Source of the DNA: Subtercola frigoramans
GTDB lineage: Bacteria > Actinomycetota > Actinomycetes > Actinomycetales > Microbacteriaceae
Length of the DNA stretch: 64,000 nt
Direction: 5' to 3'
NCBI RefSeq assembly: GCF_016907385.1
Contig: NZ_JAFBBU010000001.1
Location: 2,046,001 to 2,110,000, forward strand
Below are positions 8,490 to 17,400 of the stretch, one piece after another (position 1 is the stretch's first letter; each line of letters opens with the position of its first letter). The notes under the pieces were generated by a model, which was not told where the DNA came from, did not search any database, and saw only the letters and a program-made list of their open reading frames with translations. The translations under genes were made by a program, and so were the position numbers.

Positions 8490-9761
8490 GTGCATTCCTG
8501 GCCCCGCCCCGACGTCCCAACGCTTCGGGGCACAGGCCCCGTACCCCGAATCTTCAACCAGGCGAGCGGCACGCTCGAGGAGGCGCGCGCGACCGACGGA
8601 GTGGCCGGGCTCTATGTCTGCGGCATCACCCCGTACGACGCCACCCACCTCGGCCACGCCTCGACCTACCTCGCGTTCGACACGCTCAACCGGCTCTGGC
8701 TCGACGCCGGGTACACCGTGAACTACGCGCAGAACGTCACCGACATCGATGACCCACTGCTTGAGCGCGCGACCGCGACCGGAGTCGACTGGCGAGAGCT
8801 CGCCGAGTCGCAGACCGACCTCTTTCGCAGCGATATGACCGCCCTCCGCGTCATTCCTCCGCAGAACTACGTCGCAGTGACCGACGTCATCGACGACATC
8901 TCTGCAGCGGCGGCAGAGCTGCTCGATCTCGGCTTCGCCTACCTGGTCGAGACCCCGGATGCCCTCAACCAGGGTGCGCGTGACCTGTACTTCGACTCGG
9001 AGCAGACGGCGCACGCGACGAGCTGGTTCCTGGGGCTGGAGAGCCGCTACGACCACGAGACCATGCTCGACCTCTTCGCCCAGCGCGGGGGAGACCCTGA
9101 CCGGCCAGGCAAGCGACACGTTCTCGACCCGCTCGTATGGCGCGTTGCACGAGCAGGTGAACCGCAGTGGTCGGCTCCCGAGTCGATCGGCGACGGTCGA
9201 CCCGGCTGGCACATCGAGTGTTCGGTCATCGCGGTGAAGCACCTCGGCACCGATTTCGCTGTGCAGGGCGGTGGCAGCGACCTGATCTTTCCGCACCACG
9301 AATACAGTGCCGCGCATGCGACGGCGTTGACCGGGCAGCCGTTCGCGAGCATCCATGCCCACAGCGGAATGGTCGCCTACCAGGGCGAGAAGATGAGCAA
9401 GTCGCTCGGCAACCTCGTGCTCGTGTCGAAGCTGCGAGAGTCAGGGGTCGACACCAGGGTTATCCGCCTGGCACTGCTGGCGCACCACTATCGAAGCGAC
9501 TGGGAGTACACCGACACCGACCCCGAGGAAGCGTCAGCTCGACTCGCGGCATATTCGGTGCCCACTATGGCGGTCGAACCGAGCCTGCCGGCATACGAGG
9601 CAGCAGAGGCCCTGCTTGCTGCCCTGCGCTCAGCGCTCAGCGACGACCTCGGCACTCCGGGCGCGCTCAAGTTGCTTGACGAGTACTTCGGATCGGTCGA
9701 CGAAGCCCCGGCGCTCGTCTTCGACGCGGTGGATGCCCTGCTGGGCATCCGCGTGCACTGA
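8490..9761 (+). CDS. mshC: L-cysteine:1D-myo-inosityl 2-amino-2-deoxy-alpha-D-glucopyranoside ligase
   Basis: ATP-dependent ligase of mycothiol biosynthesis that joins cysteine to GlcN-Ins. It is a cysteinyl-tRNA synthetase relative of 423 residues, without the anticodon-binding domain. Seen: zinc ligand in YVCGITPYDATHLGHASTY (with the HIGH-equivalent HLGH), a middle block WHIECSVIAVKHLG, HHEYSAAHA, and the KMSKS loop GEKMSKSLGNLVLV. Start GTG 8490 has TAGGCT 6 nt upstream and no Shine-Dalgarno sequence, so the message is probably leaderless. Its presence implies a mycothiol-producing actinobacterium. Confidence 0.95.
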   Translation: MHSWPRPDVPTLRGTGPVPRIFNQASGTLEEARATDGVAGLYVCGITPYDATHLGHASTYLAFDTLNRLWLDAGYTVNYAQNVTDIDDPLLERATATGVDWRELAESQTDLFRSDMTALRVIPPQNYVAVTDVIDDISAAAAELLDLGFAYLVETPDALNQGARDLYFDSEQTAHATSWFLGLESRYDHETMLDLFAQRGGDPDRPGKRHVLDPLVWRVARAGEPQWSAPESIGDGRPGWHIECSVIAVKHLGTDFAVQGGGSDLIFPHHEYSAAHATALTGQPFASIHAHSGMVAYQGEKMSKSLGNLVLVSKLRESGVDTRVIRLALLAHHYRSDWEYTDTDPEEASARLAAYSVPTMAVEPSLPAYEAAEALLAALRSALSDDLGTPGALKLLDEYFGSVDEAPALVFDAVDALLGIRVH

Positions 9762-9773
9762 AACCAAGCTCCA

Positions 9774-9840
9774 ACGGGTTTCGATACGGCCCTCCGGGCC
9801 TACTCAACCAGCAGCCTCGCCCGGCTCACGTACTCAACCG
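9774..9840. repeat. REP-like intergenic element with short hairpin
   Basis: CGGGTTTCGATACGGCCCTC then GGGCCTACTCAACC, followed by a second GTACTCAACC. The core GGCCC-TCC-GGGCC can form a small hairpin. It fills the gap between convergent mshC and the PAC2 gene and may end both transcripts. It looks like a dispersed actinobacterial intergenic repeat, but no second copy was found in this window. Confidence 0.4.
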
Positions 9841-9849
9841 GCGATGTCG

Positions 9850-10818
9850 TCAGTCGCGTGAGCGCCAGGGCTCACCGGGCCCGCCGGCCGTCGGCCCGTC
9901 GCCACCGCGCTTGCGGAGGTACCGTTCGAACTCCTGCGCGATGGCCTCACCACTCGCCTCCGGCGAGTCGACGGTGTCCCGAGCCTGTTCGAGCTGCTGG
10001 ATGTACGTCGCCATCTCCTCGTCTTCACCGGCCAGAGCGTCGATTCCGGTCTGCCAGGCGACTGCCTCATCGACGAGGTCACCACGCGTGATCTTCACGT
10101 CGATCAGCTCTTCGAGTTTCTCGATGAGGGCGAGCGTCGCTTTGGGTGAGGGCGCATTATGCACGTAGTGCGGCACAGACGCCCACATGCTCACACTCGG
10201 AATACCGAGCTTCTCTGCCGCGTCGGCGATGACGCTGAGGATACCGACAGGTCCCTCGTACGCACTTCGCTCCAGATCGAGTTCGGTCCTGACGGCCGCG
10301 TTCTCTGAGGTCGAATAGACGCTGATGGGTCGGGTGTGGGGAACGTCGGCCAGCATCGCCCCGAGGAAGACGATTCCGGTGACGTCTGCGGCGACAGCGA
10401 CGTCGAGCACCAGCGCGGTGAACTGCTTCCAGTTGCGCGAGGGTTCGGTGCCGATCAGGCAATAGACGTTGTCGGCACCGGCCTCGGTTTCTGTGTCGCT
10501 CTCTGCGCCGGTGTCGCCATCGCTAGCCGATTCCGTGTCGGCAACGGATTCCGCATCGCCCTCACTGGTGGCACCGGGGCCGAAGATCGACGCGGAGGGC
10601 CAGACCAAGACTCGCTGCCCGTCATCGTCGAACGTCGTCGTCGGCCTGTTGAACTGGTAGTCGAAGTATTCTTCGGAGTCGATCTCGGCCAGGGACTCGA
10701 GATCGAGCTGGTCCTTCAGCATCTGAACAGCACCGGTTGCCGCCTCACCTGCATCGTTCCAGCCTTCGAACGCGACGACCATCAGCCGCCCGGTCAGGAA
10801 TTCTTTGCTTTGTGCCAC
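9850..10818 (-). CDS. PAC2 family protein (proteasome assembly chaperone-like)
   Basis: 322-residue protein of the PAC2/ATP-grasp-related carboligase-like family found in nearly all actinobacteria. Seen: VAFEGWNDAGEAATGAV near the N-terminus, FDYQFNRPTTTF, then a family pattern including IVFLGAMLADVPHTRP and VSMWASVPHYV. An acidic Ser/Thr/Glu-rich insertion (about residues 80-115: repeated SD/ES/TE) interrupts the domain and is probably a flexible loop. Function is unproven; the name comes from the eukaryotic proteasome chaperone, and no proteasome genes are in this window. Convergent with mshC, divergent from the HAD gene. Confidence 0.88.
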   Translation of the reverse strand: MAQSKEFLTGRLMVVAFEGWNDAGEAATGAVQMLKDQLDLESLAEIDSEEYFDYQFNRPTTTFDDDGQRVLVWPSASIFGPGATSEGDAESVADTESASDGDTGAESDTETEAGADNVYCLIGTEPSRNWKQFTALVLDVAVAADVTGIVFLGAMLADVPHTRPISVYSTSENAAVRTELDLERSAYEGPVGILSVIADAAEKLGIPSVSMWASVPHYVHNAPSPKATLALIEKLEELIDVKITRGDLVDEAVAWQTGIDALAGEDEEMATYIQQLEQARDTVDSPEASGEAIAQEFERYLRKRGGDGPTAGGPGEPWRSRD

Positions 10819-10935
10819 CGTGTGGGAAACCTCTACATCGTTGCCGCGCCTCAGGTGTGGGCGAGGGTTGCATCAAGGATAGGCCGCGAACCACCCTTCA
10901 GGGCCAGAACGCCGGGCACGGTAGGCTGGCATCCC

Positions 10936-11694
10936 GTGACTGCACAGTTTCCCGCCGCCGTTCTCTGGGACATGGATGGCACCATCGTCGACACAGAACC
11001 CTATTGGATGAGCGCGCAGACCGCCCTCATCGAAGCGCACGGCGGTAGCTGGTCGCACGAAGAGGCGATGGACCTGGTCGGCTCCGGGCTGTGGCGCACG
11101 GCGCAGGCGATGCAGGCGCACGGCGTGAGCATGTCAGAAGATGCGATCGTTTCCCTGCTGAGTGAGCGTGTCATGGAGCAGATCAGCGCCAGCGTGCCCT
11201 GGCGCCCCGGTGCGATGGAGCTTCTGAAGGCGCTGCGGGAGCAGGGCATCCGCACCGCCCTGGTGACGATGTCGATCGGCCGCATGGCCGAACACGTGCG
11301 GGCGTTCATCCCGTTCGATGCCTTCGATGTGGTGATCTCGGGCGACAGCGTCACGAATGCCAAACCGCATCCCGAGGCCTACCTGGCGGCCGCAGAAGCA
11401 CTCGGCGTTGCAGCCGGGGACTGTGTCGCCATCGAAGACTCCACGACCGGCGTCGCCTCGGCCGCTGCGGCAAGTGTCGTGACGATCGGCGTTCCCCACT
11501 ACCTACCGCTCGACGACAGCCCTGCCCATGTGTTGTGGCCCACGCTGCTCGGCCGCAGGCCCGGCGACATCGCCGAGGTCTTCGCCCTGCACCGCGAGAC
11601 CGGTGCCCGAGCGTCGGAACGACGACACAGCCAGTCCCACAGCACCCCCAGCCAGACAGAGAGACCCCCCATGACCCCACGGTTCACCTCATGA
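10936..11694 (+). CDS. HAD-superfamily hydrolase, beta-phosphoglucomutase-like
   Basis: About 252 residues. Seen: motif I LWDMDGTIVDTEPYW with the nucleophile/acid Asp pair, motif II TALVTMS, motif III Lys in SVTNAKPHPEAYL, and motif IV VAIEDSTTGVASA. The helical cap between motifs I and II is that of the phosphoglucomutase/phosphatase group. The GTG at 10936 is chosen because motif I follows at once and TAGGCT lies 8 nt upstream; the open frame upstream is antisense to the PAC2 gene. Its stop overlaps the trmI start as ATGA, so the two are translationally coupled. Substrate unknown. Confidence 0.88.
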   Translation: MTAQFPAAVLWDMDGTIVDTEPYWMSAQTALIEAHGGSWSHEEAMDLVGSGLWRTAQAMQAHGVSMSEDAIVSLLSERVMEQISASVPWRPGAMELLKALREQGIRTALVTMSIGRMAEHVRAFIPFDAFDVVISGDSVTNAKPHPEAYLAAAEALGVAAGDCVAIEDSTTGVASAAAASVVTIGVPHYLPLDDSPAHVLWPTLLGRRPGDIAEVFALHRETGARASERRHSQSHSTPSQTERPPMTPRFTS

Positions 11695-12725
11695 CCGCAC
11701 AGTTCAGCGGCGAGTTCCGCGCCGGCGACCGCGTGCAGATCACCGGCCCGAAGGGGCGCCTGAACAGCATCACCCTCGAACCAGGGGGAGTGTTCCACAC
11801 CCACCGCGGATTCATCGACCACGATGCCCTCATCGGCCTGCCAGACGGTTCTGTCGTCGAGAATTCCGTCGGAGTCGAGCACCTGGCCCTCCGACCGCTG
11901 CTCACCGACTTCGTGATGGCAATGCCCCGCGGGGCGGCCATCATCTATCCGAAGGACGCCGCCCAGATCCTCGCCCAGGCCGATGTCTTCCCCGGTGCGA
12001 CCGTGGTCGAAGCTGGGGTCGGTTCCGGTGCACTGTCGCTGTGGCTGCTCCGCGCCCTCGGCCCGAGTGGTCGCCTGTCATCGTTCGAACGCCGCGAGGA
12101 ATTCGCCACGATTGCGCGCGAGAATGTCGCGGGGTTCACGGGCTCAGACCCCGCCAACTGGAGCATCACTGTCGGCGACCTCACCGAGGCGTTGCCCGAG
12201 ATCCACGACGACCACACCGTCGACCGCGTCATTCTCGACATGCTCGCTCCCTGGGAGTGCATCGAAGCCGTTGCCGCTGCCCTGAAGCCGGGGGGAGTGG
12301 TGCTCTGCTACGTCGCGACCGTCACCCAGCTTTCGCGCGTCACCGAGACCATTCGCAGCACTGGCCTCTTCACGAACCCCGATCCCAGCGAGACCATGGT
12401 GCGCACCTGGCACGTCGAGGGCCTCTCTGTCAGGCCCGACCATCGGATGATCGGCCACACCGGGTTCCTGGTGACGGCCCGGCGTCTTGCCCCCGGCTCC
12501 GTGCTTCCCGAACTCAAGCGCCGTGCCTCGAAGTCCGACTTCTCCGACGACGATGTCGAAGCGTGGACACCGGGGGCTCTCGGCGAACGCGGCATCAGCC
12601 CCAAGTCCTTGCGCAAACGGGTACGCCAGGCGAGCGCGAGCGGTGCCGCCGGACGAGAGCGAGAAGCGACAGTCTCTGACGCCGAAACAGCTCCCGACGC
12701 CGATGCAGCGACACCTGAGGGCTGA
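11691..12725 (+). CDS. trmI: tRNA (adenine-58-N1)-methyltransferase
   Basis: SAM-dependent methyltransferase of about 344 residues forming m1A58 in the tRNA T loop; acts as a homotetramer in bacteria. Seen: N-terminal beta domain (HRGFIDHDALIG), motif I VVEAGVGSGALSLWLL, acidic motif II SSFERREEF, and motif IV DRVILDMLAPWECIEA. The C-terminal 60 residues are charged and low-complexity. ATG 11691 overlaps the preceding stop by 4 nt. In mycobacteria the orthologue sits directly before the proteasome ATPase; here a lipoprotein follows instead. Confidence 0.93.
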   Translation: MTAQFSGEFRAGDRVQITGPKGRLNSITLEPGGVFHTHRGFIDHDALIGLPDGSVVENSVGVEHLALRPLLTDFVMAMPRGAAIIYPKDAAQILAQADVFPGATVVEAGVGSGALSLWLLRALGPSGRLSSFERREEFATIARENVAGFTGSDPANWSITVGDLTEALPEIHDDHTVDRVILDMLAPWECIEAVAAALKPGGVVLCYVATVTQLSRVTETIRSTGLFTNPDPSETMVRTWHVEGLSVRPDHRMIGHTGFLVTARRLAPGSVLPELKRRASKSDFSDDDVEAWTPGALGERGISPKSLRKRVRQASASGAAGREREATVSDAETAPDADAATPEG

Positions 12726-12813
12726 AGCTGCAGGTTCGGCTTCAGGCGATCATTTAGACTGAGGCCGCTGAAGTTCGCCACAGCACACAGTCTTCGAAGT
12801 GAAAAGAGAATCC

Positions 12814-13794
12814 GTGCGTAAGTCCGTCGCGATCATCGTGGCCGCAGGCCTGCTCGTCGCCGTTGCCGGTTGCAGCTCGTCCGGCAGTTCCGCTGCTTCG
12901 TGCAGCCCACTGGCCAGCGCAGGCTCTGCATCGAATCTCGTCGCGGCCACGGGCGAGTTCGACAAGGCACCGTCGGTCACCTTCGGCACGCCTCTCGAGG
13001 CCGGTGCCGACACCCAGCGAACGATCCTCATCCAGGGAACCGGGGCAGTGCTCCAGAGCGACGGCGTCATCTCGGGCGACTACACGCTGCTCAACGGCAC
13101 CACCGGCGCCACCATCTCCACGACGAAATACGATGGTTCGACCTTCTCCTCGTTCCCGATCGCTTCCAGCGGACTGGCCGGTATCCAGAAGGGCCTAGCC
13201 TGCGCCACGGTCGGCTCCCGTGTTGCGATCACCATGCCGCCGGCAGACGGATTCGGGGCCGAGGGCAACGCCCAGGCCTCGGTCGGGCCGACAGACTCAC
13301 TCGTGATGGTCGTCGACATCACCAATGCCTTCCCGGGCCGCGCCAATGGCGCCGTGCAGCCGGCCCAGGCCGGCTTCCCGAGCGTCGCTCTCGGCCCCGA
13401 CGGTCGCCCCGGGATCACGATTCCCTCTGGCCCGAAGCCGACCGAATTGAAGACGGCAGTGCTCAAGAAGGGTGACGGCCCCGCAGTTGCAGACGGAGAC
13501 CAGGTCATCGTGCAGTACACGGCAGTGATCTGGGCCGACACGAAGTCCGTTGCGACGTCGACCTGGCGAGATGGTGCCCCGACGGCCGTCAAGGCTTCTG
13601 CCACCGCCGATCTCGCCACGACCGTCGTGCCCTCACTGATCGGCCAGACCGTCGGTTCCCAGTACATCACCCTCGTACCTCCCAGCGCAGGATACGGTGC
13701 CACGGGCTCGACAGACGGAAAGATCCCGGCTGACTCCACCCTCGTCTATGTGGTCGACGTGTTGGGCATTCTGGCCGTCCCCGCCACAAAGTAG
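12814..13794 (+). CDS. FKBP-type peptidyl-prolyl cis-trans isomerase lipoprotein
   Basis: About 326 residues. Seen: a lipoprotein signal MRKSVAIIVAAGLLVAVAGC with lipobox VAGC, a Ser/Ala-rich spacer, then two FKBP-like domains. The second contains VADGDQVIVQYTAVIW and SLIGQTVGSQYITLVPPSAGYG; the first is more divergent. It should act outside the membrane on protein folding. GTG 12814 is preferred over GTG 12799 since AAAAGAGAA precedes it at a proper distance and the signal peptide then starts normally. In related actinobacteria such a gene closes the proteasome cluster just before pafBC. Confidence 0.88.
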   Translation: MRKSVAIIVAAGLLVAVAGCSSSGSSAASCSPLASAGSASNLVAATGEFDKAPSVTFGTPLEAGADTQRTILIQGTGAVLQSDGVISGDYTLLNGTTGATISTTKYDGSTFSSFPIASSGLAGIQKGLACATVGSRVAITMPPADGFGAEGNAQASVGPTDSLVMVVDITNAFPGRANGAVQPAQAGFPSVALGPDGRPGITIPSGPKPTELKTAVLKKGDGPAVADGDQVIVQYTAVIWADTKSVATSTWRDGAPTAVKASATADLATTVVPSLIGQTVGSQYITLVPPSAGYGATGSTDGKIPADSTLVYVVDVLGILAVPATK

Positions 13795-13897
13795 CCCTCA
13801 GGGGGTTACAGCCAAGCGCAGCCTGCGCGCGCGCCACGCGGCTGCGCTCAGGGCGCAATCGGCTGGCCCCGCGGATTCCCCCCTCTAAAATCAAGGT

Positions 13898-14941
13898 GTG
13901 GTCACAGAAAACGCAGGGGCGTCGCCCGTGCCCGTCGAAGAACGGCTCTTCAGCCTCGTTCTCGCGTTGCTGGCGTCCGAAGCCGGGCTGACCAAGAACG
14001 AGATCCTGTCGAGCGTGCAGGGGTACCGGCAGAAGTACGCCTTCGCGGGCGACAACTCCAGCCTCGAGCGGCAGTTCGAACGCGACAAGGACGACATCCG
14101 GGAACTCGGCGTGCCGTTGGAGACGATCGAACCGCTGGACGAGCCCGGCAGCAATCACAACCTGCGGTACCGGATTCCCAAGGGCGACTACGACCTGCCG
14201 GCCGACATCGTGTTCTCCCCAGAGGAGATCACGCTGCTCAATCTGGCCGCACTGGCCTGGCGTGAGGGGTCGCTCTCGCGCGAATCCCGGCACGCCCTGC
14301 TCAAACTGCGCTCGCTCGGTGTGGACTCCATCGAGCCTGTTCTCGGCTACGCGCCTCGGATCAGAACCCGTGAAGCCGCATTCGATCCGCTGACGGATGC
14401 CCTCGGCCGGCGTGTGCTGGTGCGCTTCGCGTACCTCAAACCCGGCGACCTCGCACCCCGCGAACGAACTGTCGCACCCCTGGCACTCGTTCAGCACCAG
14501 GGCCGGTGGCATGTGCAGGGAATCGACCAGGACGTCGTCGAACCGCGGACCTTCCTGCTCTCGCGCATTGTCGGGCCGGTCACGCGCACGCGAATTCCGT
14601 TCCACAGCGACGAGACGCACGCAGCCGAGTCGGCCCTCGAGCAACTCGACGCGATCTGGGAGGCCAACGTGGCAGTCGTGCGGGCCCGGGCCGACTCCGA
14701 TGCAGAGACTCGTCTGATGAAGCGGCGGGGGAGCATCCGGGTATCACCGACGGAGCTGAGCCTGCACTTCACAGACCCGCACCTGCTCGCCGACGAACTC
14801 GCCGGATTCGGCCCCGAGGTCTTCGTCGTGTCACCACCCGAGCTCCAGCTGGCCGTGCGAAAGCGGCTGCAGCTCACCGTCGCAACCCACACGAGTGACA
14901 AACGAGAAGGAGGTGGCCATCGTGCAGAAGAAACCGTCTGA
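13898..14941 (+). CDS. pafB: WYL-domain transcriptional activator PafB
   Basis: 347 residues. Seen: an N-terminal winged helix (about 10-80: ERLFSLVLALLASEAGLTKNEI), then a WYL domain whose core is RVLVRFAYLKPGD through HQGRWHVQGIDQD, and a C-terminal WCX extension. Family knowledge: PafB and PafC form a heterodimer that drives the RecA-independent mitomycin/DNA-damage response in mycobacteria. TAAAAT lies 8 nt before GTG 13898, suggesting leaderless transcription. It overlaps pafC by 20 nt. Named for proteasome accessory factor, though it works without the proteasome. Confidence 0.92.
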   Translation: MVTENAGASPVPVEERLFSLVLALLASEAGLTKNEILSSVQGYRQKYAFAGDNSSLERQFERDKDDIRELGVPLETIEPLDEPGSNHNLRYRIPKGDYDLPADIVFSPEEITLLNLAALAWREGSLSRESRHALLKLRSLGVDSIEPVLGYAPRIRTREAAFDPLTDALGRRVLVRFAYLKPGDLAPRERTVAPLALVQHQGRWHVQGIDQDVVEPRTFLLSRIVGPVTRTRIPFHSDETHAAESALEQLDAIWEANVAVVRARADSDAETRLMKRRGSIRVSPTELSLHFTDPHLLADELAGFGPEVFVVSPPELQLAVRKRLQLTVATHTSDKREGGGHRAEETV

Positions 14942-15923
14942 CCCGACGTCGTTCGTGCACGCCCAGGACAAGCTCGCCTTCCTGCTTGCTCTCGTGCCAT
15001 TCCTGCTCGATCATGAGCATGTCTCCGTCACCGACGTCGCGTCGCACTTCCAGGTCACCGAGGCCCAGGTACGGGAATCCGTTCGCCTGATCGCCGTTTC
15101 TGGAGTGCCGGGCGAGACCAGTCAGTACCAACACGGAGACCTGTTCGACATCGCCTGGGACGACTTCGAGCTTCACGACGAGATCCGCATCACCCACCGG
15201 GTTGCCCTCGACGATTCGCCGCGGTTCTCCGCGCGGGAGGCTGCCGCCCTCATCGCAGGACTGCAATATCTGCAGGCGCTCCCGGAGACGCTTGACAGCA
15301 CCGTTCATTCATCGCTGATGGCGAAACTCTCCCGCGGCGCTTCCGAGACGCCGAGCCAGGTGGCGGTCGCCCGGTCGGAGGCCAATGAGACCCTGGGCGT
15401 CATCCAGTCGGCCGTCTCGGCCAGTCGCCAGATCGAGTTCGACTACGTGAACTCGCGCGGCGAACACGAACGCCGCCTCGTTGACCCACTGCGCATCGAC
15501 TCGAACAATGAGGACTGGTACCTGCGGGGCTGGTGCCACACGAGGCAGGGTGTGCGTACCTTCCGCCTCGACCGGATGCTCGGCCTCACCCAGACCGAGA
15601 TCCCGAACACCTATCGCCCGGGCGACCTGGCCCTGCCCGACACGCTTTTCGACGGCTCGGGGGAGACCCTCGGTGTGACTGTCGAGATCCACCCTGCTGC
15701 GGTCAGTCTGCTCGGTGAGTACCTCGCCGACGGCGAACCCCAGATCGAACAGGGTGCCCTGGTCAGGGCCATGGTGCGGGTCGCACACGTCCACGGGCTC
15801 AAACGGCTGGTGACCAGCTTGCCTGGCGTCGTGAGGATCGTGGATCCCCCGGAAGCGAGACAAGCGGTTCACGACTGGGCACAGGAGGCGCTGCACGCGT
15901 ACGGCGACGATCTCATCGCCTGA
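14922..15923 (+). CDS. pafC: WYL-domain transcriptional activator PafC
   Basis: 333 residues, the partner of PafB. Seen: winged helix region (HAQDKLAFLLALVPFLLDHE), WYL core RQIEFDYVNSRGEHERRLVDP and DWYLRGWCHTRQGVRTFRLDRM, and a WCX domain at the C-terminus. GTG 14922 is chosen over GTG 14895 because a perfect AAGGAGGTGG Shine-Dalgarno sequence ends 7 nt before it. It overlaps the pafB 3' end by 20 nt, as expected for equimolar partners. Confidence 0.92.
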   Translation: MQKKPSDPTSFVHAQDKLAFLLALVPFLLDHEHVSVTDVASHFQVTEAQVRESVRLIAVSGVPGETSQYQHGDLFDIAWDDFELHDEIRITHRVALDDSPRFSAREAAALIAGLQYLQALPETLDSTVHSSLMAKLSRGASETPSQVAVARSEANETLGVIQSAVSASRQIEFDYVNSRGEHERRLVDPLRIDSNNEDWYLRGWCHTRQGVRTFRLDRMLGLTQTEIPNTYRPGDLALPDTLFDGSGETLGVTVEIHPAAVSLLGEYLADGEPQIEQGALVRAMVRVAHVHGLKRLVTSLPGVVRIVDPPEARQAVHDWAQEALHAYGDDLIA

Positions 15924-15957
15924 GAAGGCACGCGGGCTGTACCTCTAAACTGAAGTC

Positions 15958-16305
15958 ATGCCGTGGTTCATGTGGGTGATCATCTGGGTGCTCCTTGTGC
16001 TTGGACTCCTCGGCATGCTCACCTTCTTCGCCTTCCGGCTCTTCCGCAAGGCGATGATCACCCTGGGCGAACTCGAGAAACTCGGCGAACAGATCGCCCG
16101 CGTGCAAGATAACGTCGAACAGCTTTCGGCGCCCCCGAGCCAGAACGCTATTCTGGTGGGATACCCCGTCGTCTCGCGGCAGCGTGACACTCACAACCAG
16201 CTCAGGGACGACAAGAAGCAACTTCGGAGGCTGAAAGCCCTCGAGAGGGGTAAACTCCTCATACGAACCGATTACAGGAACAGGACGTGGCCCCATGCTC
16301 GCTAA
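15958..16305 (+). CDS. single-pass membrane protein with coiled coil, unknown function
   Basis: 115 residues. One N-terminal membrane segment (about residues 3-28, Trp/Leu/Val-rich) is followed by a short helical stretch TLGELEKLGEQIARVQDNVEQL that could form a coiled coil, then a basic tail. TAAACT stands 6 nt before ATG. It lies between pafC and tatA and overlaps tatA by 11 nt in another frame, so it is probably co-transcribed with the Tat genes. A link with Tat export is inference only. Confidence 0.78.
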   Translation: MPWFMWVIIWVLLVLGLLGMLTFFAFRLFRKAMITLGELEKLGEQIARVQDNVEQLSAPPSQNAILVGYPVVSRQRDTHNQLRDDKKQLRRLKALERGKLLIRTDYRNRTWPHAR

Positions 16306-16567
16306 TCTCCAGGGATGGCACCTGATCGTCATTCTCGCAATCGTGCTCCTTCTCTTCGGTGCGCCGAAGCTTCCGGGCCTGGCACGCAGCGTCGGCCAAT
16401 CCATGCGAATCTTCAAGAGTGAAGTCAAGACGATGAAAAGCGACGATCCTGCCGCTGCCGCCGACCCGGCAACGGCTGCGTCGACCATCGCCGACCCGGC
16501 GCCGGTTGCAACCCCCGTCAACGTGACGGCAGCGCCGGTCTCGACAGACGCAAAGCCCAACTCCTAG
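16295..16567 (+). CDS. tatA: Sec-independent protein translocase subunit TatA
   Basis: 90 residues. Seen: the N-terminal membrane helix LIVILAIVLLLFGAPKLPGLA with the FG-x-KLP hinge, then the amphipathic helix RSVGQSMRIFKSEVKTM and an Ala/Pro/Asp-rich cytoplasmic tail. Oligomers of TatA form the conduit for folded, twin-arginine proteins. The start overlaps the preceding gene, and tatC follows 20 bp downstream. No tatB is present here. Confidence 0.96.
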   Translation: MLANLQGWHLIVILAIVLLLFGAPKLPGLARSVGQSMRIFKSEVKTMKSDDPAAAADPATAASTIADPAPVATPVNVTAAPVSTDAKPNS

Positions 16568-16587
16568 AAGACACCTTTCCCAGAGAC

Positions 16588-17400
16588 GTGGCAATCGAGC
16601 CCAAGACTCGACAGAAGAAGGCCCCGAAAGACCGCGACGGCAGAATGTCGCTCGGCGCCCACCTCGTCGAGTTCCGCAAGCGCATGTTCCGGGCGCTGCT
16701 GGCCATCGCGGTCGGTGGTGTCCTCGGCTGGCTGATCTCCGACCAGATCCTGGTCGCCCTGAGCACGCCCGTCAGTGCCATCACCGACTCCCAGGGCCGG
16801 GCGGCTTCGCTCAACTTCACCGATGTCTCGCAGGCATTCGACCTCCGGCTGCAGATCGCCATCACCGTGGGCATCGTCGTGTCGTCACCGATCTGGCTCT
16901 ACCAGCTCTGGGCGTTCCTGGTACCCGGGCTCACCCGCAAAGAGAAGCAGTACGCGGTGGGGTTCGTGCTCACGTCCGTACCGCTCTTCCTCGCGGGGTG
17001 CGCGGCCGGCTGGTACGTACTGCCCCACATGGTCTCCCTCCTGACCGGCTTTGCACCGCAGGGCACGACAAGCCTCATCAGTGCCGGGGACTACTACTCC
17101 TTTGTTCTGAAACTCGTGGTCGCCATCGGTGTCGCGTTCGTGCTGCCCGTGCTGCTGGTGTTGCTGAACTTCGCCGGCATCCTGAGTTCGAAAGCCATCC
17201 TGAAGTCGTGGCGCATCGCCATCCTGGTGATAATTCTCTTCTGTGCGATCGCCACGCCCTCCGCCGACGTGTTCTCGATGTTCCTGCTCGCCCTGCCGAT
17301 GATCTTCCTGTTCTACAGCGCAGCCCTGATCGCCTGGATCCATGACCGCAGGGTGGCGAAACGCCAGCAGAAGTTCGACTCCGAACTGGTCGTGCCGTAG
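16588..17400 (+). CDS. tatC: Sec-independent protein translocase subunit TatC
   Basis: 270 residues. Seen: GRMSLGAHLVEFRKRMFRAL, the conserved cytoplasmic N-terminus that binds the twin-arginine signal, then six membrane helices with the conserved YQLWAFLVPGLTRKEK block. It recognises substrates and recruits TatA. The stop TAG shares its last base with the GTG of helY (17400). Start is GTG 16588. Confidence 0.96.
   Translation: MAIEPKTRQKKAPKDRDGRMSLGAHLVEFRKRMFRALLAIAVGGVLGWLISDQILVALSTPVSAITDSQGRAASLNFTDVSQAFDLRLQIAITVGIVVSSPIWLYQLWAFLVPGLTRKEKQYAVGFVLTSVPLFLAGCAAGWYVLPHMVSLLTGFAPQGTTSLISAGDYYSFVLKLVVAIGVAFVLPVLLVLLNFAGILSSKAILKSWRIAILVIILFCAIATPSADVFSMFLLALPMIFLFYSAALIAWIHDRRVAKRQQKFDSELVVP

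Noticed and set aside
10336..10935. 200-codon N-terminal extension of the HAD gene
   Set aside because: Antisense to the PAC2 gene; HAD motif I follows directly after GTG 10936, which has a promoter-like box.
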